Part shown: positions 8,159-15,711 of the stretch, piece after piece | Layout: every line of letters starts with the position of its first letter | How positions within the stretch are numbered: position 1 is the stretch's first letter | From: Actinomycetes bacterium | GTDB lineage: Bacteria > Actinomycetota > Acidimicrobiia > Acidimicrobiales > RAAP-2 | Assembly (NCBI GenBank): GCA_021782915.1 | Contig: JAJXUK010000004.1 | Location: 1-64,000 of the forward strand | Length of the DNA stretch: 64,000 bases | Direction: 5' to 3' | The notes under the pieces: model-generated | Database searches by the model: none | Seen by the model: only the letters and a program-made list of their open reading frames with translations | What the model was told of the DNA's origin: nothing | Translations under genes and position numbers: made by a program

Positions 8159-9184
8159 GTGAGCTACACACCCAATCCTGATCGCTACTCGAATTCGCCG
8201 TTTCGTCGCGTCGGCCGCAGCGGGCTGCTCCTGCCCGCCATCTCGCTGGGGCTCTGGCACAACTTCGGCGACGACCGACCTCTCGACACGCAGCGAGAGA
8301 TCCTGCGACGCGCCTTCGACCGCGGCGTGACTCACTTCGATCTGGCCAACAACTACGGCCCGCCCTACGGCAGCGCAGAGATCAACTTCGGTCGAATTCT
8401 GCGCGAGGACTTCGCGCACCTGCGCGATGAGCTCGTCATCTCGACGAAAGCGGGCTGGGACATGTGGCCCGGACCCTACGGCGACCTCGGCTCGCGCAAA
8501 TACCTGCTGGCCAGTCTCGACCAGAGCCTGCGGCGAATGGGACTGGAGTACGTGGACGTCTTCTACCACCACCACTTCGACGAGACGACACCGCTGGAGG
8601 AGACCATGGGCGCACTGGACGCGGCCGTGCGCCAGGGCAAGGCGCTCTACGTGGGCATCTCCTCGTACTCGCCCGCCCGCACCGCCGAGGCCGCAGCGAT
8701 CCTGCGCGGACTCGGCACCCCCCTTCTCATCCACCAGCCGTCGTACTCGCTACTCAATCGCTGGGTCGAGGGTGGACTACTCGATGTGCTCGAGGCCGAG
8801 GGTGTCGGGTGCATCGCCTTCTCACCACTGGCTCAGGGCCTGCTCACCGATCGATATCTCCAGGGCGTGCCCGAGGACTCGCGGGCCGCGCGAGCGACGT
8901 CGCTGAGCACTGACATGTTGAACGCGCAGAACCTCGAGCGCGTGCGCGCGCTCGGTGCCATTGCCGCGCGCCGCGGCCAGAGCCTGGCACAGATGGCGAT
9001 CGTCTGGACGCTGCGCGACCCGCGCGTGAGCTCCGCGCTCGTTGGCGCGAGCTCACTCACCCAGCTCGACCAGAATCTCGACGCGTTGGGCAACGCCGAC
9101 TTCAGCTCGGACGAGTTGGCCGAGATCGACCGCTACGCCGTCGAGTCGGGCATCGACCTGTGGCGCGAGGTGGCGAGCCGCTGA
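8159..9184 (+). CDS. yghZ: Aldo/keto reductase of the YghZ / L-glyceraldehyde 3-phosphate reductase type
   Basis: A 341-residue AKR14-type enzyme. Similarity to Escherichia coli YghZ is strong over the whole length, for example SLGLWHNFG, THFDLANNYGPP, STKAGWDMWPGPYG, SRKYLLASLDQSLRRMGLEY and LLIHQPSY. The catalytic tetrad is Asp61, Tyr66, Lys97 and His138. The E. coli enzyme reduces L-glyceraldehyde 3-phosphate and detoxifies methylglyoxal with NADPH; the same activity is likely. GTG 8159 was chosen because it begins the conserved Tyr-x-Pro-Asn-Pro-Asp-Arg-Tyr segment and follows a leaderless-type promoter. Its stop codon abuts the convergent DUF6295 gene with no gap. Confidence 0.93.
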   Translation: MSYTPNPDRYSNSPFRRVGRSGLLLPAISLGLWHNFGDDRPLDTQREILRRAFDRGVTHFDLANNYGPPYGSAEINFGRILREDFAHLRDELVISTKAGWDMWPGPYGDLGSRKYLLASLDQSLRRMGLEYVDVFYHHHFDETTPLEETMGALDAAVRQGKALYVGISSYSPARTAEAAAILRGLGTPLLIHQPSYSLLNRWVEGGLLDVLEAEGVGCIAFSPLAQGLLTDRYLQGVPEDSRAARATSLSTDMLNAQNLERVRALGAIAARRGQSLAQMAIVWTLRDPRVSSALVGASSLTQLDQNLDALGNADFSSDELAEIDRYAVESGIDLWREVASR

Positions 9185-9451
9185 TCAGTGCTCGAGCAGG
9201 CCCTCGGGCACGGCGTCCAGTGTGCGCAAGATCGCCTCAGCCAGTTCGCGCGCCGAGTGCGCGTCCAGCTCGAGACCGACGCGAGCACTCGCACCCTGGT
9301 CGCGGTTGAGCACGTCGATCATCAAGGCGTGCCCGGCGCCGTGGTGCACGGGGTGATCGAAGTACACGCTGGCGCTGGTGGCGTGGAACCAGCCCACGGC
9401 TCCCTTGGCGCTGCCCGTGAGGCTCAGGGTCTCAGTGTTGTAGGTGCACAT
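9185..9451 (-). CDS. DUF6295 family small protein
   Basis: An 88-residue protein beginning M-C-T-Y-N-T-E-T. The sequence SLTGSAKGAVGWF, YFDHPVHHGAGHALMIDVLN and ARVGLELDAHSARELAEAI fits the small DUF6295 family found beside hydrolases in actinobacteria. ATG 9451 is preferred over an upstream in-frame start because AGGAGG lies just upstream. It starts 8 bases after the dienelactone hydrolase stop, so the two are co-translated. The conserved DHPxHxxxxHALxID histidines suggest metal binding, but no activity is known. Confidence 0.75.
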   Translation of the reverse strand: MCTYNTETLSLTGSAKGAVGWFHATSASVYFDHPVHHGAGHALMIDVLNRDQGASARVGLELDAHSARELAEAILRTLDAVPEGLLEH

Positions 9452-9459
9452 GCTGCCTC

Positions 9460-10200
9460 CTAGGCGAGGTGCCGACCGAAGAAGTCCCAGATGAGCGTCC
9501 ATCCCGCCACCGCGGCGTCGGGCCGATAGCTCGGACGCTCGACGGCGAAGAAGGCGTGCCCGGCCCCCTCGAAGGTGTGGTGCTCGAAACTCTTGTCGTG
9601 CGCGGCCAGAGCACCGGCGAGTTGCGCGGTCTGCTCAGGTGACGGGTACTGGTCCTCGGCTCCGAAGAGGCCCAGCATCGGGCACGAGAGATTCGGGAGG
9701 ATCTCCGTGAGCGCCGTGACCTTCAGGGTGTGCTCCGCCGGCGGGTTCACGACCACGAAGGCGCCGTAGCAGTCCACCGCCGCGTCCAGCTCCAGCGAGC
9801 AGGCCGCCAGGACGCTCTGGCGCCCGCCCGAGCAGTAGCCGATGACACCAACCTTGCCATTCGAGCCCGGCCGCGACCTCAGAAACGACGCCACCGCGTC
9901 GACGTCGCCCACGAGGCGAGGGTCTGGCACTCCCCCGAGGGCGCGCGCCGCGGCGGCCGCGTCGTCCGCGCTGGCCCCGGGCGCCTCACGGCTGTAGAGG
10001 TTGGGCATGGCCGCGGCGTAGCCGAACGCCGCGAACTTGCGCACGATCTCCTTGGTCTGCTCGTCGAAACCCGGCATGTGATGGATCACCACGACCGAGC
10101 CGTGCGGTCCGTCGGCCTCCGGCACCGCGGCGTACACCTCAATCGGATCTCCCCCGTGTCCGGTCAGTTCCGTGGTGTACGCGCGCAGGTCCGCTGTCAT
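9460..10200 (-). CDS. Dienelactone hydrolase family protein
   Basis: A 246-residue cytosolic alpha/beta hydrolase. The catalytic triad is readable as Cys123 (GYCSGG), Asp183 (GAEDQYP) and His215 (GAGHAFF), the Cys-Asp-His arrangement of carboxymethylenebutenolidase. The oxyanion region VIHHMPGFDEQ is also conserved. The classical reaction opens dienelactone in chlorocatechol breakdown; many genomic homologues act on other esters and lactones, so the substrate is open. It forms a pair with the DUF6295 gene downstream, an association that suggests a joint role. Confidence 0.9.
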   Translation of the reverse strand: MTADLRAYTTELTGHGGDPIEVYAAVPEADGPHGSVVVIHHMPGFDEQTKEIVRKFAAFGYAAAMPNLYSREAPGASADDAAAAARALGGVPDPRLVGDVDAVASFLRSRPGSNGKVGVIGYCSGGRQSVLAACSLELDAAVDCYGAFVVVNPPAEHTLKVTALTEILPNLSCPMLGLFGAEDQYPSPEQTAQLAGALAAHDKSFEHHTFEGAGHAFFAVERPSYRPDAAVAGWTLIWDFFGRHLA

Positions 10201-10257
10201 GTCACTCCTCGAGTCGATGAACTCCCCGGGTGCGACACTAGCCAGGCGTGCAGCTCC

Positions 10258-11721
10258 TCAGGCCGTCAGCGAGGGAGCGCGCTTGGGCGCCGTGAAGTTC
10301 GGATGCTGCTCACCGGAGACCTCCTCGAGGGACCGCGCGGCGGGCTCTGGCAGCACGAGGGTCACCAGCAGACCGGCCAGCGCGGCGATCGCGGCCACGA
10401 TCAACATGCCGCGAAGTCCGACGTGCTCCTGCAGTTGCGGCACGAGAAAGACGCCGACGAAGGCTCCGAACTTGCCGATGCCCGCCGCCACACCGTGTCC
10501 GGTGGTGCGCATTTCGACGGGGAACACCTCGGAGGGCAGCACGAACGTCGTCGTGTTGGGCCCAAACTCGGTGAACAGGTAGCTGAAGCCGAAGATCGCC
10601 ATGAACGGGACCACCGTGCTGGTCAAGACGGGCACGACGCCGAGCATCGCGAAGCACGTGGCCATCACCGAGAAGCCGATGAGTTGCAGGCGACGGTGCC
10701 CCACGCGGTCGATGCGCCAGACGGCCAGCAGGTATCCCGGCAGGGCGAAGATGACGAAGATGGCCAAGGTCAGCCAGAGCTTGTCCGTCAGTGTCGCGTG
10801 CGGCGACACCAGTTGCAGGATGCTCGGCAGGGAGATCGTATTGCCGTAGTAGGCGTAGTCGAAGAAGAACCATGCGCCCGCGGTGCCCAACACCAGGGTC
10901 AGCATCCGGGGGTTGGTGAGAAAGGCGCGCAAGCTGAGCTGCGGTCGCTGGACCCCCACGGCCTGGTCCGAGGCGATGGCCCCACCAGCGAAGTGATGCA
11001 GTTCACGCGCGGCACGCTCGTGCTCGCCCCGGACCGCGGCGCGAAAGCGTGGGGACTCGGGCATCTTGGCCCGCAAGTAGATCACTGCCGCCGCCGGCAC
11101 CGCACCCAGGCCGAGCATGAGACGCCACGTCACGCTGTCGCTGAGTCCAGCGGAGATCAGGGTGACTCCGACGAGCGGGCCGACGATCAGGCCCAGCGCC
11201 TGCATCGAGAAGACCAGGCCCACGAGACGACCCCGATCCGCGCGATTGGCGTACTCGCTCATCAGCACCGCCGAGACCGGATAGTCCCCGCCGATGCCGA
11301 GGCCCAAGACGAGACGCGAGACTATGAGGAAGACCAGGTTGGGCGAGAAGGCCGAGGCCAGCGCCCCGAGGATCATGATCAGCGCCACGGTGGTGTACAC
11401 CGTCTTGCGCCCCAGGACATCCGCGAGTCGACCGAAGACGAAAGCGCCGAAGAATGCCCCGAGAATCGCCCCACCGCTCACCCAGCTGGTCTGGGTGGTC
11501 GACAGGTGCCAGTCCGTCTTCAGAATGGCTGCCACGGTGCCGATGACAAAGAGGTCGTAGGCGTCAGTGAAGAAGCCCATGCCGGAGATGATCACCGCGC
11601 GACGGTGAAACTTGCTGCGCGGCGCCTCGTCCAGCAGCTCGCTGACCGTGGGGACGGAGGCCGCCAAACCGGTCTGGGGAATCTCACTGTCCTCGTAGAC
11701 GACATCCGTCCCGTCGGCCAT
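10258..11721 (-). CDS. MFS transporter, sugar-porter/phosphate-permease type
   Basis: A 487-residue twelve-helix major facilitator protein. The MFS loop motif GRLADVLGRKT follows helix 2, the fourth helix carries RLVLGLGIGGDYPVSA, and the second half has RIDRVGHRRL. The GGDYPVSAVLMSEYA segment is typical of the PHS (phosphate:H+ symporter) and related aromatic-acid branches. The long cytoplasmic loop between helices 6 and 7 and the acidic N-terminal tail are normal for this group. ATG 11721 with GGGAGG upstream is preferred to the ATG at 11781. Substrate could be phosphate or an organic anion. Confidence 0.85.
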   Translation of the reverse strand: MADGTDVVYEDSEIPQTGLAASVPTVSELLDEAPRSKFHRRAVIISGMGFFTDAYDLFVIGTVAAILKTDWHLSTTQTSWVSGGAILGAFFGAFVFGRLADVLGRKTVYTTVALIMILGALASAFSPNLVFLIVSRLVLGLGIGGDYPVSAVLMSEYANRADRGRLVGLVFSMQALGLIVGPLVGVTLISAGLSDSVTWRLMLGLGAVPAAAVIYLRAKMPESPRFRAAVRGEHERAARELHHFAGGAIASDQAVGVQRPQLSLRAFLTNPRMLTLVLGTAGAWFFFDYAYYGNTISLPSILQLVSPHATLTDKLWLTLAIFVIFALPGYLLAVWRIDRVGHRRLQLIGFSVMATCFAMLGVVPVLTSTVVPFMAIFGFSYLFTEFGPNTTTFVLPSEVFPVEMRTTGHGVAAGIGKFGAFVGVFLVPQLQEHVGLRGMLIVAAIAALAGLLVTLVLPEPAARSLEEVSGEQHPNFTAPKRAPSLTA

Positions 11722-11867
11722 CGTGCCTCCCACTCGCCCGTGCGTGTCGAGTGTGTCACCGACAGGTGACGACATCTCCATCGGCAGGTGAACGACAGGT
11801 AAACAGTGGAGGAAATCTTGTGATCGGTCACGGAGCGTGATTCCTGGGAGGAGAGAACGCCAGTCCG

Positions 11868-11873
11868 TATACT
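11868..11873 (+). promoter_or_regulatory. Leaderless-type promoter -10 for the GNAT gene
   Basis: TATACT, then 7 bases, then ATG 11881. No ribosome binding site lies between. Confidence 0.5.
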
Positions 11874-11880
11874 CACGTCA

Positions 11881-12351
11881 ATGGAGAACCTGCGCCTCGA
11901 GCCAATGGATCAGGAGTACTACGACTACCTAATGGCACTGCTGGAAGTGGAGTACAGCGCCGAGCAGGTGGCCTCGGGCAGTTGGAACGAGAAGGACGCG
12001 GCCGAGGCGTACCGGGAGCAGACGAGTCGATTCCTGCCAGAGGGACTCCAGTCGCCCGGGTCTCATTTGATGCTCGCCTACGACGGGCCGTTGCGGGTCG
12101 GCCACGTGTGGCTGGGCCCGACACCGCAGGGTCCCGACGGGGACATGTGGATCTTCCACATCCTCGTCGACGAGTCGCTACGCGGACGTGGCTACGGGCG
12201 TCGGCTACTCGTCTCGACCGAGGACTACGCGCGGAGCCTCGGCGCGCTGCGCCTGGGCCTCAACGTCTTTGGCACCAACGCCGTCGCCCGGGCTCTCTAC
12301 GACTCCAGCGGCTACGAGGTGACGGCCCAGCGCATGCTCAAGGACCTCTAG
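11881..12351 (+). CDS. GNAT family N-acetyltransferase
   Basis: A 156-residue cytosolic acetyltransferase. The acetyl-CoA pyrophosphate loop is RGRGYGRRLL (motif A), preceded by the beta-4 strand MWIFHILVDES and followed by LGLNVFGTNAVARALYDSSGYE (motif B), all standard for the fold. The acceptor substrate cannot be inferred. It is a single gene between two minus-strand transporters and ends 3 bases before the convergent permease stop. The mRNA is predicted to be leaderless. Confidence 0.88.
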   Translation: MENLRLEPMDQEYYDYLMALLEVEYSAEQVASGSWNEKDAAEAYREQTSRFLPEGLQSPGSHLMLAYDGPLRVGHVWLGPTPQGPDGDMWIFHILVDESLRGRGYGRRLLVSTEDYARSLGALRLGLNVFGTNAVARALYDSSGYEVTAQRMLKDL

Positions 12352-12354
12352 AAG

Positions 12355-13809
12355 CTAGAGGTTCTGCTCGATCTCAGCCATCTCCTCGAGCACGGCGTGA
12401 CGGTCCTCCTTGGCCGGCACCGTGAAGTACGGGTTCCCCTTGAGCCAGTAGATGGTCATCGGGATCAGCCCGAGGGCCATCGCCCCCAGTCCAACCCACA
12501 GGGTCGTCGCGTTGAGCCCGGGAATCGTCTTGAAGAACATGACGACCATGAAGAGCGCGCCCACGAACGGCCAGAGACCCATGAAGACAAAGTTGCTGAG
12601 GGACTTGAACAGTTGGCGCCGGTACAGCATGACGACCGCGATGCCGGCGAGCGAGTAGTAGATCGCGATCTGCAGACCGATCGCGTTGATGGCGTCGCCC
12701 AGGATCGAACTGATGGAGCCCACGTACTGGCTGCCGATGAAGAGGCCGAGCGAGATGATCGTGACCACACCGGTGGCCACGATGGGGGTCTTTCGCTTGG
12801 CGTTCACGGTGCCGAGTGCCTTGGGCAGGGTCCGGTCCCGACCCATCGAAAACAGGGTGCGCGTGACCTGGATGATGGTCGTTTCCAGCGTGGCGATCGT
12901 CGAGAGCACCACCGCGATGACGATGATCTTGCCGCCGGTGCCGTGCCAGACCTGCTGACCCAAGACCGCCAAGACGTCGGCCGAGTTGTTCGAGATCTGG
13001 CTAGAGGTGAGCACGAGGTTCGTCGCAATCGTGAAGACCTCGAAGAGGACGAAAACGAAGACGATGCCGACGATGCCCCCGAGGCCGGGCGTGCGCTTGG
13101 CCCCGCGGGTCTCTTCGTTGAGGTTCGCCGTCACGTCCCAGCCCCAGTAGTAGAACGCCGCCACGAGCGCACCAGCGAAGAAGCCCGATGATCCGTGGAA
13201 GATGGAGGGTGAGAACCAGTGCCAGGAAAAGGCGGCCACGTGATGTCCGTGCACGAGGGCCAAGACTGCGAAGAGGATCAGGATGGCAATTTCAATGCTC
13301 GACATGATGATCTGCACCGTGACGGTGATCGTCACCCCAGCCGCGACCGCTCCGACCATCAACAGGAAGAAGATCGTGCCGATCAGCGTGACCTCACCGA
13401 CGCTGTTGGCCGCCGAGGCCGAGAACAGGCCCAACAGGTTCGCCCCAACGGGCACCGTCGCGGCCACCATGAAGATCAGGGCCGAGACGACGAGGGCCCA
13501 TCCGCTCAGATAGCCCAGCGCCGGGTGCAGCGCGCGGCGCACCCAGGAGTAGCTGGCCCCCGCGTTGGCCTCGACTCGGCCCAGGAAGTTGAACGCGAAC
13601 ACGATGCCGAACATGGCGATTCCGCAGTAGAGCAGCGACGCCGCTCCGCCTAGTCCCACCGCGGCGAACAGTGTCGCGGTGGACGCCGCGATCGAGTACC
13701 CCGGCGCGACACCCGCGACCGCCATCACCACCGCGTCGAAGAGGCCCAGGGCACCCCCCTTCAGCGAGTGCTCGTGCGAGGCGCGCTGGGTCATCAGTTC
13801 ATCAGTCAC
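12355..13809 (-). CDS. APC family amino acid permease
   Basis: A 484-residue protein with about twelve transmembrane helices. The first helix carries AVAGVAPGYSIAAST, the unwound substrate-binding segment of the APC fold, and ANAGASYSWV is the conserved region of helix 3. The C-terminal tail is short and acidic. The likely role is uptake of an amino acid or amine. GTG 13809 is used because GGAGG lies upstream; the frame open to 13863 has no better site. It is transcribed away from the glycosyltransferase gene at 13948, with a 138-base shared upstream region. Confidence 0.88.
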   Translation of the reverse strand: MTDELMTQRASHEHSLKGGALGLFDAVVMAVAGVAPGYSIAASTATLFAAVGLGGAASLLYCGIAMFGIVFAFNFLGRVEANAGASYSWVRRALHPALGYLSGWALVVSALIFMVAATVPVGANLLGLFSASAANSVGEVTLIGTIFFLLMVGAVAAGVTITVTVQIIMSSIEIAILILFAVLALVHGHHVAAFSWHWFSPSIFHGSSGFFAGALVAAFYYWGWDVTANLNEETRGAKRTPGLGGIVGIVFVFVLFEVFTIATNLVLTSSQISNNSADVLAVLGQQVWHGTGGKIIVIAVVLSTIATLETTIIQVTRTLFSMGRDRTLPKALGTVNAKRKTPIVATGVVTIISLGLFIGSQYVGSISSILGDAINAIGLQIAIYYSLAGIAVVMLYRRQLFKSLSNFVFMGLWPFVGALFMVVMFFKTIPGLNATTLWVGLGAMALGLIPMTIYWLKGNPYFTVPAKEDRHAVLEEMAEIEQNL

Positions 13810-13947
13810 GGGTATCGATCCTCCGTTTGGCACAGATCGGCCACTGTATATCGAACCCGGCATCCCGGCACGTCGAATCCGCCCGCGGCCTCAGTACAGT
13901 TGAGGCGATCCGCGCCCGGCCGTGGCGGGGAAGAAGGATCCTGATTC

Positions 13948-15702
13948 GTGCCACGCCTGGTCCAGTTCGACGTCGAGAACACCACGCAGCTCACGGACCG
14001 CGAGTTGCGCCGGCGCTGGACCGTCTTTCACGAGTCCATCCACGTGGTCCAGGGCGCGTGGTGGCGCCGTGCGCTGGGTCGCATGCTCGGCGTCGAGACG
14101 CGTCGGTACCGTTTGGCCCGAGTCCTGGGGCGCCCGGTGCTGCGCGTCGCACGAGCCCTCACGGGGCGCCAAAAGGTCGAGGTGCCCCCGGAGGTCACCG
14201 CCGTCAGCGTGGTCGCGCCAGAATCAGGCTTCCCGATCAACTACCACCCTCGGCCCCTCTCCGCGCTCGGCGTCGAGCTGCGAGGTGATGAGAACTTCCC
14301 GCAGGTGGAGATCCTCATCATCGACGCCACACAGACCGACGCACCAGATCTTGGGGCCCTCAATCGCCGCCTCGAGGACAGTGCCGCGGCGTGGACGTTC
14401 CTCACGGACGCGGCCACGAGTCCCATCGAGCGAGCGGCCGCTCTGCTGGTGCTGCTCGACGCGGCGCGCGAGGGCGATGACGTGCTCTTCGCCGACGAGG
14501 CCGGGCCGCGGCACGCCGCACCCATCCTCAAGCCGCCGAGCGTCGGGCCGCACACGCTGCTCAGTTACAACGTCGTGGGTCGCCCTGCGCTCATTCGCAC
14601 CGACGCCCTGCGCGCGGTGGGCGGATTCTCGCCCGGGGCCGGCTGGGCCTTCGAGCACGACGCCTATCTGCGTCTCCAGGAGGCGGGTCGGCGATTCCAC
14701 CACGTGGCTCGTGTCCTGCCGGCGGGTCGCCCACGTGAGGAGTTCAGCGCCGAGCGCCTCAATCCCGCCACGCTGCGCGTCGTCACGGCGGCGATGGCCC
14801 GCCGCGGCCTGGGTGAGGTGGCCGAGACGCGCGCCACACCCGGCGTCATTCGCTGGTCAGCGCCGGTGCCAACACCGGCGCCCCGCGTCGACATCATCAT
14901 CCCCACCCGCGACCGCCTGGATCTCGTCCTGCAGTGCCTGGAGGCCATCGAGTCCACGACGACGTATCCCAACTACGACGTCATCCTGCTCGACAATGAC
15001 TCGGCTGAAGCGACGACGCTGGCGTTCTTCGAGACGACGAAATACCGCGTCGTGGCCTGCCCGGGTCCCTTCAACTACGCCGCGATCGTGAATCGTGGCG
15101 TGGCTCACTCGAGCGCGGAGTTCATCATCACGCTCAACAACGACACGGTCGTCATCACCCCGGACTGGATCGAGCAGATGGTGGCGCTCGCCGCACTCGA
15201 TGACGTGAGCTTCGTCGGCGCCTGCCTGCTGGACCGAGACGGCACGCGCGAGCACGAGTCGATCGTGATCGCTCCCTACCCACAGCACCTTCGCACCGAC
15301 TCGAACTACCCGCACGCCGACCAGTTCGCCGCCGCCACGCGCGACGTCGCGGCGGTCACGGGAGCCGTTCAGATGGTGCGACGGGCCACGTGGAACGAAC
15401 TCGGCGGCATGGACGAGCTGCTCAAGGTGGTGATGAACGACGTTGACATCTGCCTGCGCAGCCAGGACGAGAACCGCTTCGTCGTCTACACACCCGACGT
15501 GCGCCTGTTCCACCACGTCTCCAGTTCGCGCGGCACCCTGGACCCGCTGGAGGACCGCAACCGCTTCATTCGGCGCTGGGACATTTTTGGGACGTTTCGC
15601 GACCCCTTCTTCGCCGAGTCGCTGCTGCTACTGGGCGAGACCATGTACTACCGGCACCGTGAAATCGATCCGGGATCCGGCACCCCGGGGTCCCTCTTGT
15701 AG
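13948..15702 (+). CDS. Tandem-domain GT2 glycosyltransferase (rhamnan/O-antigen type)
   Basis: A 584-residue protein with two GT-A-like halves. Residues ~1-290 look like a degenerate GT2 domain (DDVLFADEAGP, LLSYNVVGRPALIRTDALRAVGGF). Residues ~310-560 form a complete GT2 domain with VDIIIPTRDRLDL, LLDNDSAEATT, the metal-binding LNNDT, GAVQMVRRATWNELGGMDE and MNDVDICLR. This layout is common in polysaccharide-chain glycosyltransferases that use nucleotide sugars at the cytoplasmic face. AAGAAGGAT supports GTG 13948. It starts a run of three plus-strand envelope genes. Confidence 0.88.
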   Translation: MPRLVQFDVENTTQLTDRELRRRWTVFHESIHVVQGAWWRRALGRMLGVETRRYRLARVLGRPVLRVARALTGRQKVEVPPEVTAVSVVAPESGFPINYHPRPLSALGVELRGDENFPQVEILIIDATQTDAPDLGALNRRLEDSAAAWTFLTDAATSPIERAAALLVLLDAAREGDDVLFADEAGPRHAAPILKPPSVGPHTLLSYNVVGRPALIRTDALRAVGGFSPGAGWAFEHDAYLRLQEAGRRFHHVARVLPAGRPREEFSAERLNPATLRVVTAAMARRGLGEVAETRATPGVIRWSAPVPTPAPRVDIIIPTRDRLDLVLQCLEAIESTTTYPNYDVILLDNDSAEATTLAFFETTKYRVVACPGPFNYAAIVNRGVAHSSAEFIITLNNDTVVITPDWIEQMVALAALDDVSFVGACLLDRDGTREHESIVIAPYPQHLRTDSNYPHADQFAAATRDVAAVTGAVQMVRRATWNELGGMDELLKVVMNDVDICLRSQDENRFVVYTPDVRLFHHVSSSRGTLDPLEDRNRFIRRWDIFGTFRDPFFAESLLLLGETMYYRHREIDPGSGTPGSLL

Positions 15703-15705
15703 CCT
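15700..15705 (+). promoter_or_regulatory. Leaderless-type promoter -10 for the YfhO-like gene
   Basis: TAGCCT, 6 bases, GTG 15712. The element overlaps the TAG stop of the preceding glycosyltransferase. Confidence 0.5.
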
Positions 15706-15711
15706 GGTCGG

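Noticed and set aside
9730..11769. Plus-strand open frame of about 680 codons
   Set aside because: Antisense to the dienelactone hydrolase and MFS genes with the typical Arg/His/Asp-rich shadow composition.
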